A stretch of DNA of 64,000 nt from Kitagawia praeruptora. Its lineage: Eukaryota; Streptophyta; Magnoliopsida; Apiales; Apiaceae. Position 1 is the stretch's first letter. Each line of letters begins with the position of its first letter. Shown piece after piece: positions 22,212 to 33,631 of the stretch. The translations under genes and the position numbers were made by a program. Location of the stretch: positions 149,580,501 to 149,644,500 of the forward strand of contig CM075347.1 of assembly GCA_037693485.1 (NCBI GenBank), given 5' to 3'. The notes beneath the pieces are model-generated. The model searched no databases. It was not told the DNA's origin and was given only the letters and a program-made list of their open reading frames with translations.

Positions 22212-22967
22212 CAGGTTCCCCGGAATAAAAGGAATGACTACTTTCCTAATAGAATAAGGGATATAAAAGGCTAGAGAAAAGACCAAGAAGGGGACCGGAG
22301 GAGAGACAGACACGAAAAACAGAGCCAGTGCAAGGAAACTCTCCTGGAGGTGACCACATAATCTCTACGTCTTCTGAGAGAAATATTACGGCCATCACTG
22401 CACATTGCACACCCTCCGGCAATCCAAGGGAACCAATGGCCACACACACACACACACATCTAAAACTCTAGCCAACAATATTTTGCAACTCTAGTATGTG
22501 GTATATTGATCTATATTTTAATATTTAGATTGACTATTATTTGTCCCTATCTTCATCGTGGTCTCTCAATTAGCACGATTGATTGCAGTGAATGTTGCAA
22601 TTAGACGGATTCTAGTGCAGAGTGGTCAATTAAGTGCTTGGCGTAGCATAGATAACAACTAAAATGCAAACACCACTTAGACAAATTTTGTTTACTTTAT
22701 GGTTTCATTTGTTGTATATATTTCCATATAATATGGTATTAACTTGCAGAAAAAACAGAGGATGCATCCTTCAATGTACGAAGATATAAATTCCATCCAC
22801 CAATCTGCAGGGACAGTGAGATGTGGTAAAAGGGTTCCTTTGTCGAAATCTCCGTTTTGTCCATGTTGCATCCCTGGCCCTGCTACAAGTAAACTTGCAA
22901 GTCCTCGCAAAGCACAAAATCATGACCCGAAATTAACATCATCCCCGATTACAGAGGAAGTACCTCA
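22212..22967 (+). pseudogene. Partial second copy of the ARID/ELM2 gene
   Basis: 22212-22272 repeats 17525-17582 (both starting GCAGGTTCCCCGGAATAAAA). 22429-22967 repeats 20094-20673, covering the intron end, the CA microsatellite, the acceptor CTTGCAG and the exon from 22750 (KKQRMHPSMYEDI, CGKRVPLSKSPFCPCC). Similarity ends abruptly after ITEEVP, before the ELM2 domain. About 2.5 kb of the parent are missing between the two matching blocks, replaced by about 155 bp of unrelated sequence. It lacks every conserved domain and cannot be functional. Confidence 0.85.
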
Positions 22968-23104
22968 CAGAGGTAAAATCAGAGGTAATTTTTACCTCTG
23001 ATTCTCAATTTGTACTAATTGAATACCTAATGGTGAACTCAGCAAAGAAACAATCACTTATAAGAGATACAATCATGTCTAAAAGCCATAATGGTTTAGA
23101 TTAT

Positions 23105-23217
23105 GGCAATAAGCTTTTTAAATGTCTTGAAAATAGTTACACTAAGTAGCTGGCAATAAGCTTTTTAAATGTCTTGAAAATAGTTACACTAAGCAACAAT
23201 AAGCTTTTTAAATGTCT
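23105..23217. repeat. 47-bp tandem repeat, about 2.4 copies
   Basis: The 47-bp unit starting GGCAATAAGCTTTTTAAATG occurs at 23105 and 23152, with a third partial copy from about 23195 to 23217. It lies just beyond the stop codon of the minus-strand CZIB-like gene, in its probable 3' untranslated region. Confidence 0.8.
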
Positions 23218-23232
23218 CATGGACTTGATTTC

Positions 23233-25554
23233 TTAATTCCAGCCATGCGAACTTGATTCCATCTCTTGGAAATACACACTGGGTTGCTTGATCGCCACCT
23301 CACATTGGCCACTTGGATCATAATCAAAGAAATCCATCGATAAGTCGATGGCCTTAAACACAGTTCCTGCAGACTAGATATATAGAGAACAAAATTAACA
23401 TTTGCATAACTATTTTGTTTGTTAAATAGTAAATACTATGATGTGGTAAAATTAAACTTACTGAGATGGCTTTCCAGCCTTGGCCAATGACACAAGCAGA
23501 AGGAGTGTACTTGGTACATTCCACTTCAGCAACTACAGCACTCCCTCCTTCAATGACTTCTGCACTCAAGTTTGTTGCAATCCGAGTAACCTTAATTTTG
23601 TCAAGGGTACCACAAGAATTGCACTGTACGTACAACATTTTTAATGTGATTATTGAGTTGACATTTTACAGCAAATAAAGGAATGCAAAAAGAGGATGCA
23701 TTTACCTTCAGTGAGTTGATTGGGGGACGATGAATGTTAGGCCAACTTGACTGAGAAATTGCCTTGATCTTCTTGTTAACAAGGTGTCCACACTTGTTGC
23801 ACAACATCTGAGACCCCAAAACAAACCTCTTAAGATCGATCCTACCTAAACCAAATAAGACAGGTCCTACCTAAAAGGCAAGTTCCTTACTAAGAAACCT
23901 AAGCTAAAAGCGCAAAAACCACAAGGATAAAAAGATCGATCCTAGTAGTAGCTCTTTTTAGTAGTGAGTGACCTTGGTGAAAATCACCAAGTTGCTTGTT
24001 GTTTATCAAACTAATCAAACACACTTGAGTTGGACACCAAAAAGTATGAATAAATTAAACAGTTATCACTAGTGTAGTGTATCATCTTTAGTGTAACCAC
24101 AGAATACCAACATATAACGTTTAAAAGGCATGTAACGTTTCATCTACAATCTATATATAGGTACTGAACTTGACAGTATCATTGAAATGATATGCAGTAA
24201 ATTTAAGTTGCCCACACTAAAAATAAATGAAATTATGGACTCTGATCAAGGATCTATATGTAAGAAAAATATGTTCCATGATTCCTAGTGACAATAAATA
24301 GTACAGCATCACTACCACATTCATGGATGTCCAGAACAATTAGCACCACCGCAGTGGTAAGGAGAGCAGGACACCACAACAACGATATTGAAAAAAACTT
24401 GTTAATCTTTGCAAACATAATTGTACAGAGAATCATACAAACTTATTGCCATTTTATGATTCATCCTCCTTGAAACTAATATAGGCTCCCACTGTAATTA
24501 CAAGGCATAACTGCAAAACTTAGTTCCCAACAAAGAGTTGACATGATTGCAAAATCTTAGGCTCTTGAACAAACAAGGTGAACAGAAGAAAAGCCACCCG
24601 ATGCATCAAACACATGCTTGTGCAGAAAGTTCAGATATGGAGATTAGACATTAGAGGTCGATAGTATTGCTAGCATTACATTTATTCAAAGTGCACCAAA
24701 TAAAACAGAGTATTCTATTATTCTGGTAACTGATCACATAAAGTACAGTTAACATATCCATCTGCGCAATTCTAAACATCATCAGTGCATAATACCATGG
24801 AGGTACCCACCAGTCATAACAAAGGACACCAAGGACACAACACCAGCTGGAGATATTTTACCAAGAACACAGCATTGGACAATATATCTCCCATAGTAAA
24901 ATCTCCCCAGATTTTTACTTATCCCATCTCAAACAGTTGTTCTTTTCCATTCCAACACCCCTGTCCTTTTATTTTTGGCTCGCACTCTCTGTACTATGTA
25001 GGTCTCACCCCTGTCCTCTTATATATTCTTCTTCTTCTCTAACTCTTCATCTAATATCAAACCTATCTTGATTTTCTTTATCTTTTTTCCTTCTTCTCTA
25101 TGTTTGTCTAACCTTTCTTGTTATTATTTCTCCTCTTTTTTGATTTGGATGTGTTAATTTTCAGAAGATCAGAAGAAGGCAACCCATATATTAACAACGT
25201 ATAAACACAACAAATAAACACAACAAATTTCAAACATATAAACACAACATTTAAACCACATTTTTTTTTGAAATTACATATAAACCACATATAAACAAAT
25301 AAACACAACATATAAACCACAGAATACCAACATATAAACACAACGTTTAGCACAATAAACACCGAACAAAAACTATAGCTCTTGCCTCTTGATGAAGTAT
25401 AAAGGAAGGGTACCTGGAGTAGTGAAACAGAGTAGCTAAGCATATAAAGGAAGGGTACCTGGAGTACTGAAACACCGAACAAATCTCCTTCTCCAGTTTC
25501 GATCTCGGCAATGTTCTCTAGTTGAGCCTTGAAAAGTAGTTGGTATCTCACCAT
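23233..25554 (-). CDS. CXXC zinc-binding protein, CZIB/UPF0587 (DUF866) family, 4 exons
   Basis: The exons on the minus strand are 25554-25459, 23807-23706, 23623-23462 and 23373-23233. Together they encode 166 residues, close to the family's usual 160. Start: ATG at 25554 in context AACAATGG, giving MVRYQLLFKAQLENI as in other members. Zinc ligands: CNKC at residues 35-38 and CNSC at 67-70, the spacing known for this family. Later conserved features are VEC, GQGWKAIS and FKAIDLSMDFFDYDPSG. Introns start GTACCC, GTAAAT and GTAAGT; acceptors are TCTCAG, GTACAG and ATCTAG, the last chosen because the AG five bases further would break the frame. All junctions preserve the frame and no stop interrupts it. 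The family is a conserved eukaryotic small soluble protein binding Zn(II) through the two CXXC pairs; its cellular role is poorly defined. This is the only host gene in the window that appears functional. Exon 1 is 1.65 kb from exon 2, so a missed small exon is possible. Confidence 0.85.
25180..25350. repeat. ATAAACACAAC minisatellite-like tract
   Basis: Irregular repeats of ATAAACACAAC and ATAAACCAC fill the tract, interrupted by the insertion at 25262-25275. Confidence 0.6.
25247..25290 (-). mobile_element. 14-bp poly(A)-type micro-insertion with 15-bp flanking repeat
   Basis: ACATTTAAACCACAT (25247-25261) and ACATATAAACCACAT (25276-25290) flank TTTTTTTTGAAATT, i.e. AATTTC plus A8 on the minus strand. 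The surroundings are themselves repetitive, so the flanking repeat is weaker evidence here than at the other sites. Confidence 0.35.
25398..25473. repeat. 31-bp direct repeat duplicating the exon 1 donor site
   Basis: TATAAAGGAAGGGTACCTGG begins at 25398 and again at 25443, each followed by a near-identical 11 bp. The copy at 25443 contains the splice donor of exon 1 of the CZIB-like gene (minus strand CTCCAG|GTACCC). The other copy gives a second identical donor 45 bp inside the intron. Confidence 0.7.
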
Positions 25555-25917
25555 TGTTCCTTCTCTCTCTTTCTTAGTCCAATGCTGTGTTCTCAGATAT
25601 AATAAGTTCACATAAATAACACTCCAATGTTAACATCGGTTGTACTATGAAGATCCCGGGGGACCATTTCCATTATGAGTGTTCATTTAGTGTATCAGAT
25701 GCTGTCCAAGTCTTCATCAAAATTTGTTACTCCTATATTTTGAGTTTTGATTTTTCTAATTTACACGTGTTCTTATTTTCTCTTTTAACAAAATCATCAT
25801 CTACGAGCATTGCACCATTGATTGTACAGTTGTACTATACTCGTATGATACATCTGGGCTGAGATGCTCTTGTCTAAGAATCTAAAAATTGTTACAATTT
25901 CTTTTATTTAAATAATA

Positions 25918-26784
25918 CTAGATGATAGCCCGTGCGAAGTACGGGTCGAAATAATTTATTAAAATTGATCATTTTTTATTAAATTTTATAGGAAATATTT
26001 TATTTATCATTAAAAATACTATAAAATGATAAAAGTACAAAAGAAAATTACGATATTTATGGAACTCAATAGTTTATAAAAAAAGAATTGTAATTACATC
26101 AAAATTCCAATATTTCTAGGAGACACAAATCTAGAAGTAAGTATCATTAAAACGTGATTTCACTTACAAATAAGATATTAGATGATAAGGGCCGGAGAAA
26201 ATTTAATTAAATTGATCATTAATTTATTATAAAAAATTAAATTATTTACAAAGAATTTCCTTATTAATAAAGGTCATTTTATATATTATTCACTTAAGTT
26301 TATTTAAGAAAATCGAGAAAAAAAACTAAATGATTCCGATAGATACGTTAAAATGTACATGATTATGATAAATACGTTATTTGTGAACTGAATAGAGTTA
26401 TAATAAAAATTACAATTATAATAGTATTAACAATTTATTATTTTAATAAAAAATAATATAGAATCCTTGGAGAAAACAGGAATCTTATGGGTGGAATCAA
26501 TTTTTGGTACCGAAGTACCATTAAAAATGTATTTCGTTTGTTATAGATAAGCATGTCAACGTGACAACGTAGATTAACATTTGTATTCGTAGTCTTTTTT
26601 TATTAAGTTGTAATAAAAAAATTATAATTGTAATATAATTTATTTATTTATTTTATAAAATAACATAGAATTCTAGAGAAAATAGGAGTCTTGGGGTGAA
26701 ACCAAAATATGGTACGAACCAAATTTGGTATAAAATAGTACATTAAAAAGAGGTTTTGTTATTAATACACGTTATAGATATAGA
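25918..26784 (-). mobile_element. Short non-autonomous Helitron
   Basis: On the minus strand the element starts TCTATATCTATAAC (26784) after a host A. It ends with a GC-rich hairpin (CCCGTACTTCGCACGGG, lying at 25928-25944), then CTATCATCTAG followed by a host T. These are the canonical Helitron features: 5' TC, 3' hairpin plus CTAG, insertion between A and T without target duplication. At 867 bp it has no Rep/helicase gene. GGTACC words near its 5' end match the terminus at 9060. Confidence 0.7.
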
Positions 26785-27739
26785 TTTATTTATTATTTAT
26801 TTAAGATTATATTTTAAACAATCAAGAAAACATAACATACATGGTTCTGGTTCTAATATATACGTTATTTGTACAATTCAGTAATGTTATAGTAAAAGAA
26901 TTATATTTATAACAAAATTCCAAATAATTGTTTTAGAAATTAATATGAATTTTAGGGGAATAGGAATCTGTGATGAAATTATGGATACGAAATGATTGGT
27001 CAACAAATTTTTACGCGATTAATGACACATGAATTGAGTGGAGAGAAATTTCGATAAATAAATTTAAATTTAATATCATATTTTATAAATCGAATTAAGT
27101 CGAGTTGCGTGAAGTAGATTGTGCTCAAATGTATCTACACAATATCAGTTTGGAGTTTGTCAATTGAAATATTGGTCCTTTTGTTTTCAATGAGGAGTTT
27201 CCGAATGAAACATGCCATGATTTTATTCATGAAATTATACATATGCACGAGTGATTCATCTCATTTATATGAGAATACATTTTTTGATAATTTAACATTT
27301 AGGAACCGTTCGGAACAATTTTAAAGACTCGCATTTCTCTAAAATAAATGAAGATGAAATAGCCTACAGGGTTCAACTGTAAAGATCTTTTGCGGGGACT
27401 ACTGAACGCTTCGCTAGTCAGTTTTGTGCTATAAGGAGTAATTATAAAGCCGCGTATACGTATTCAAAGAAAGCTCCATCTTGTCCCATTGTATCCCATT
27501 TGCTTTTTTTTTTCCCCCTGATTCTACCTTATATCTTGTTCACAATTTTACTTTTTCTTCATCAATTTAATAATAATATACTAACATTCAAATTTATGAT
27601 CCTATAACTAATATTTTAAAAGAAAACATTTCAAAAACTTAAGAATACATTAAAAAAGGAATAATTAATGAAATATTAGAAGATGTGAAAATACTACTTT
27701 GGACTAGGAATATACGTCTTGGTCTTGTCTTAGTTCCAT
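26785..27739. other. Gene-free spacer between Helitron and hAT-like element
   Basis: The stretch is AT-rich with no supported gene. One copy of the G-rich AAGATCTTTTGCGGGG word lies at 27382. Confidence 0.5.
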
Positions 27740-28318
27740 TAGGGATGTCAATGGATCGGATCTGGATCGGATATCCATATCCGGATCCATTTAATTTTAC
27801 CGGATTCGGATCGAATCATAGCCGGATTTTTTTCAACAAGATCCATATCCGGATCCGTTAGGATCACGGATTATCGGATCGGAGCTCCGATCCATTTATA
27901 TGTAAAGATTTTTTTTTAATTTAATTCAACAATTTACGAATAAGCATATCAATATTTTGAAATGTAAAGTACACAAATAAAATATTACAAGACTTTATAA
28001 ATTCGAGAAACCTAGAACATTGCAATACATTTAGAAAATTATAAATATTTAAAATAATAAATTACATTTAAAAATTACACAAACAAATAAATCCAAATTA
28101 TCCAGTGACAAAGATCTCAAAGAGAGGACACTGGAGCAGGATAGCATGTGCATTCTGCACGACCAGGAGCATCCAACAAATTACGACCGCAGTTTAACAA
28201 CATATATATAATCGGATCGTATTTTCTTTTTTTTTTTTATAAATTTTTTTTAATATATAAATATATATAAAATAAATTATATATATGTATATAATCGGAT
28301 CGGATTTTTAACGGATCG
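27740..28318. mobile_element. hAT-like element, left part (right part 37519-37663)
   Basis: The terminus TAGGGATGTCAATGGATCGG (27740) is mirrored by the right end, which on the minus strand starts TAGGGCTGTCAATGGATCGG (37663). The 8-bp flanks are AGTTCCAT (27732-27739) and AGTCCCAT (37664-37671), one mismatch, as expected for the hAT superfamily. Subterminal GGATCGGAT/ATCCGGAT words are abundant on both sides. Without the nested retrotransposon the element is about 720 bp and has no transposase. It was split when the LTR element inserted into GATCG. Confidence 0.8.
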
Positions 28319-31300
28319 TGTAACGACCCGAAAAATTTCGTGTAATTTATTATATTAAAATATATTTTTAGTTGATTTTACTGTGCTTCAGTTTAATTTT
28401 AATGCATTTAATCGCGTTATGATTTTTATTAAATTGGAAAATTATCCTATACGTGTTATGTGACTTCTGTGTAGCATAAATGATTTTATTCTATTTTTCT
28501 GTAATTTTTATATTTTTAGAATACAATTATTTCGCATTTTAATTTTCGGACCCAGCCCCTATATTGAATTCGAGATCCTGTTTTTCATAAAATTATTTTC
28601 AGATAATAATGGGATGTTCAAAAATGTATTATTTTGTAATTTTTGTAATATCCGTAATTTTTGGAGAATTTTGGCATTTATATCATATTTGTTTAAAAAT
28701 AAAATTTTTACATTTTTATCCCATAAAAATTATTTTTAAGGCTTAATGATTTTAATTAGGGGTTAAGAATATTTTTGGGGTATTAATTTTTTTGATTTAT
28801 ATAAATAGCAGCAGATTATTTTTTTTTATTTAAAATAATCAAAAATCAGATTTTTGATTTAATTTTTCTGAAAATTCTTTGAAGTGTTCTTCATAGTTCT
28901 TGAGAATCAATCGACCTTTTGAAGGTGATTTTGTTATCCAAATCTTTCATATGAATAGTCAAATTGAATCTCATGATCTGTACTACCTGTTTATGTATAT
29001 GTTGACATGTGTGTAAGCCTTAATCGTGATTTGATAATTTGTTTTTAAATTCGAAATTTCATGAATTTATTGTGAATCATACAGTGATTTGTTGTTGATG
29101 TGGTTAGTTCCTACAGATTGCTCATGCTTCCATGAATTTTATGATGATTTTTAACTGATTTATTGTGTACTAAATATGAAAATCGAATTTTTGTGTGGGT
29201 GAGAAATTTTGATTTCGATTTCTGGATTCTTGAGTGATTTGTTGCTGTTGTTGATGATTGGTATAGCTTGTACAAGTAATAAGCTTCATTTTGATATAAA
29301 GAACGACTGATTTGGTTATCGGATTCGTGTCGTCGGAAAATGATTGAAGGTCGCCGGAATTTATTTCGGTTTTGGCCGGATTTTTGTTTTGGTCGAATCT
29401 GGGAATGAATGAATGGTAGGGTTGAATTTAGGATGTGATTTGGAGTATGTTTGGTGCTTAAAACGTAGCAAATGGTACGTTTTAAGGGAGGCCGGAGTTT
29501 GGCCGGATTTTTTTTCCGGTTGCCGAAATCTGGGTAGCAGCCATTGACGGAGGTGGTTGTTCTTCGAGCATTCATACGAAGAACAACAAAGATGGTGATG
29601 AACAGTACCCATTTGATCCTGAAAACCTTTTAACCTTTTCTAAAAAATGATTTTGAGAATTGATTTTTACTTTTTACTAATTATTTTTACTTTTATTTAC
29701 TTTTAATTACTTTTAATTACTTTTATTTACTTTTAATTACTTTTATTTACTTTTAATTACTTTATAATTCTGAATTTAATTATAAATTTCAGAAATATTA
29801 TTTTCTGAAAATGTTTGATAAATCATGAATTTATTTCTGAATTCCATTTTAATTATTTCTTTATTTATTTGTTTTTAATTCAAAAATAATTAAGAATTAA
29901 ATACTTTTAATTATATTAATTAATCTCAAATAATGATTTAATTAATTTGATTATCTAATAAATGTAATTATTTATTAGATAATTTTATTAATTAATTATT
30001 ACTTGATTCTAATTAATTTATTTAGGATTATTAACCAATTTTCTGTTTAAAAGTGATTTAAAATAGAAAGAAATTTTTTTAAATCCTAAAAATAATCCGG
30101 GAACGGTAAAAATAGTTCTAAAATTCTAAAATTATTTATAAACCTGGATTAGATAATTATAAAAATATTTTGGTGATCCAATAATTACCCGGAGGGTTTA
30201 TTAGCGATCCTTTTTGATTCAAAAAGGGTATTTAAATCTTTTAAAATTCTTTTAAGTGATTTAAAATATTTTTTTTAAATATTCTAAAATTATTTTGAGT
30301 GCTCTTTTAAATTGTGAGTCGTATCTGCTATGTGAATTACGTGCTATGTGATTATGTGATCTACTTATCAAGTCCTTATACGTGCGATGTAAATTGTCAA
30401 GATATTAAGTATCAAGGGTTAGGTTATAAATTGAGTTGTGATCGATATATATATAGTTAATGTGTGTTAATTGTTTATGTGGTTTATATTATAAGATGTC
30501 ATTAAGAGTAGACGATGTTTTCTTTGATTTACTGGCAACGATGACGATATCGTTTATTTTCAATGATTAATTGGTAAGTATTGATTTAGGTTGTCAGCGG
30601 AGATACGAAGATTTAATGAAGAGGGATTGGAGATGGATGTAATATTCTTTGTGGGTTATGAAGAAGGTTGGGGGTAGATGGAGGCAGTATTGTTTGTGAA
30701 ATTGCTGGTTTACTTGTGAGGTGTTTTAACACCGGGAAAATGTCTATGTTCAAAGGGGACATTTCCAATTATTTTCTTCTGGCAGAGATATTGGTAAGCA
30801 TGGTTAATACGTTCGAATTGAGTTTACAAGCGTTTACAAAATGTCAGAATTGTCATCCGGAGGCTGAGGTACTATCTTATGTTTGACTATAGAAGTAGAC
30901 GCGCGGGCTCGATGTCGACGGATCAGACTCGTGGCAACCGCTGAAGCGTAAACCAAAGCAAGATTAAAACAGAGGGCATGATGACGTGAGATAGAAGAAA
31001 AGGATAGTTGTCTTACTGCGGCATTAAATGATAGCTAAGGACCAGAGGCAAGTATTTTCTTTATCATCTTAAACACTTTTTATTTTATGTTTCATTGATT
31101 CATATCATGACGAATAGCTATTGTTCAGAGCTATTTGTGATTCTTAAATATTTTTGTGCGAACACAGTTGCTTGATATTGGTACCCTTGATGTGGGGAAT
31201 TGTTTCAGATAAACTCTTCATATCCTCATTATCGTAGTAATAATGGGATATGACCTGTATTTAAAACTAAGCATTTCCTGTTGAATTCGGAAATTGCTCT

Positions 31301-32217
31301 ATTGGATTGGAAAATAGTAAAGCGTAGGAGGCCACATCGAGTAGTTGGTCCAACTATATTTAAGGAGGATATGGTAACCATACCATCTTCCTATAGGCTA
31401 ACATTACTTGCCTATTTTGGGTACCCCAGAAATCCTCGTTATACCCACGCGGATAGAAAGGTATTCGGTGGTTGTATAAAGTGGTCCCATTGCTTTTGAA
31501 CCTGATCAGGGGGCAATGGTGTTTCAGTTATATATATCCAATCCATATCGCCAGAATGGCTATTATATATTGTGAATTGGCAGATGATTCATTTTTATGA
31601 CATGCCAAATGATTTCAGTTATGATTTGAATTATATCACAGTTGTTGATTAAGTTTTCTCTATAAACTGTTTTACATTTCAGTTGATTTTATGACCCACT
31701 TATCCTGGTTTTATATCAAAATTTTTATACGCTTGCTGAGCATTTCTTTCGCTCATACTTGCTGTTGTAAATTTTAACATTTCAGTAAGGTAGTTTAGCG
31801 AGACGTATCCGCACAGTTCAGAAAGAGAAGAGGCGCGATGCTATTTCAGAGATGACTTGGCTCAGGATGTCTGGATTTAGTGTAAGATCTATTTTATATA
31901 ATTGAGTTCTAATTCTAATATTTATTATTATTATGTAATGGTCTGGTTAGCCTGGCGTACTTCTTATCGAAGTTACACCAGTGGTTTAAGATTTGATCAA
32001 AGAGAATGTTAAGAATGAATGCTTTCTATTTAATGGAATTTGGATTCTTGTTTCTAGCCCTATAACCTTAAAAGATCTTGGTATATTTGGGGTCACAGAT
32101 GTTATATTTCCAGTGTTGGACAATCACAAGTAATGATTATTATTAAACAAATGTTTTATTTTGAGGATTCTCGCGTGACAACCAAATCTTCTGACCCCGG
32201 ATTTGGGGGGTGCCACA
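28319..32217 (+). mobile_element. 5' LTR of a LARD-type Ty3/gypsy-derived element
   Basis: The LTR runs from TGTAACGACCCG to GGGTGCCACA, 3899 bp. It is nearly identical to 33632-37518. The target duplication GATCG lies at 28314-28318 and 37519-37523. A TATA box TATATAAATA is at 28798-28807. TGTAACGACCC starts, very long LTRs and an initiator-Met primer site are common in chromovirus (Tekay/Del-like) elements. Frames on the minus strand inside the LTR occur in both copies and show no family similarity. Confidence 0.88.
28798..28807 (+). promoter_or_regulatory. TATA box in the LARD 5' LTR
   Basis: TATATAAATA is followed by GCAGCAG and sits about 480 bp into the LTR, a plausible start for the U3-to-R transition. 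The identical box is in the 3' LTR near 34110. Confidence 0.5.
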
Positions 32218-33631
32218 GTTGGTATCAGAGCAGGGTTATAGTAAACTAGAAACGAGAGTGTGTAGGAGTGTGTATAGCTAAGTAAGGAACGTCAGAGCTC
32301 ATGTAGAGTTCGTGTTGGACTATTGGATATAGTGCCAATTAGTAAGTTAAGATTGGAGTACTCGTTTGAGATAGTTGTGCTGAATTGGATAGATCGCCTG
32401 GCGAATGGAGATGTCTACTGTGGAATCTTCAGAGATTATTACGAGTTGACGATGACATACGATATCGATATTCTTAAAACGTGGAAAGGAAGAAGCTTAA
32501 ATTCGAATGACGAGCTATCGAAGGAATTGACAATGAAGATATAAGTAGACCTTGGCAATACCTTTTCTTTCTATGAATTATTTTGATATCCCTCCTAAAG
32601 AGGTATTCGTTAAAAGATATTTCTCCTCTTCTAAACAGTGACATTTTGATACTTGTGTTCAATCTCCATTTTGAATCTCAATTGTTTCAGTGGTTACTAT
32701 GAAACCTATTTTTAAATTTTTGAGACTTTCAACTTTTTGTTTTCTCCAATGGTTAATAACTTTATTTACAATATAGTACCACTTGTTCGGTACTTTCTTT
32801 TGGTTGTTCATCTTCTCAAAAATAACACCTTTGGAATTTTTTCAATTTTAATCCAAAGTGTGCTTCAGAGAATTATTTGTCCTAAAACATCAGTTATTGA
32901 TTTGATTTCATATTCCTTTCATTTTTCTGTACTCCTACTGAGACGAACAACCCTATTTATAGGGGACACCAGGTATATCTGTCTGTGTGATAGAAGTTGG
33001 ATGGGACGCCATCACTGGTGTGTTGTGTATTACAAGAAGGCTGATCACCTTTATTTGTAAATGTCGGAGCTAAGACACACAACGTCGGGTTCATGTGATC
33101 ATATTGATCTCTCAGTTATTCTTTCATTTCAAATCAAGTTGCTTTAAAAATTCAGAAAAATTCATAACCACAATTGTGGAACATTTGCTATGATATGGAA
33201 TCTGTTCTCCTCAAAATTTCATGATTCTTGTTATCTCTAATGAATTTCATGGGTATGCCAATCAGATCATAATAAGCGAAATTCGCAGATAGAAATTTGA
33301 TTCGCAACGGAATCGCCAAGAGCAAGAACGAGTCCTAAATGATTAGAATATCAGTGACATATCAATGGAATCAGCTCACTCTCTCTCAAGGATATTATGT
33401 TAATGGAAAGTTGGTCGAGGTATATTTGAAACGAATAACGATGGGTTGTACGACTCAAGTGATAACTGTATCAGATAGAGACCCTAAAGTGAATTGAGAT
33501 TTTGGAGAAGTTGTTTAAGAAGGAACACTATCCCCAGTTTTGTAAAGCAATTATTGATGATGAGGAGTTAAGGAACCCCACTAGTTGACTTAGCTGATTC
33601 CGAGGACGGAATCCTTATAAGGGGGGAAGAA
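32218..33631 (+). mobile_element. LARD internal region with PBS, integrase remnant and PPT
   Basis: Right after the LTR comes a primer-binding site TGGTATCAGAGC (32220-32231), complementary to initiator methionine tRNA. The 3' side ends with a polypurine tract AAGGGGGGAAGAA just before the second LTR. The 1.4-kb interior has no gag or pol frame. A short frame at about 33440-33500 reads TTQVITVSDRDPK, matching the second catalytic-Asp block (VSDRDPRF) of Ty3/gypsy integrases. The element therefore derives from a gypsy ancestor by loss of nearly all coding sequence and must use proteins supplied by relatives. Confidence 0.8.

Larger units (their letters stand above)
23808..25458 (-). other. Intron 1 of the CZIB-like gene
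   Basis: This 1.65-kb intron is AT-rich. It contains an ATAAACACAAC-type minisatellite (about 25180-25350) and a micro-insertion (25247-25290). No separate gene is supported; the long minus-strand frame reading through exon 1 into the intron is just read-through past the donor. Confidence 0.6.

Noticed and set aside
25108..25611. Single 167-codon minus-strand gene
   Set aside because: Only its residues 20-51 are real coding sequence (exon 1 of the CZIB-like gene). The rest is intron read-through.
29111..29575. 154-codon minus-strand frame, repeated at 34423-34887
   Set aside because: It lies in both LTRs of the non-autonomous element and has no family signature. It is conserved only because the LTRs are near-identical.
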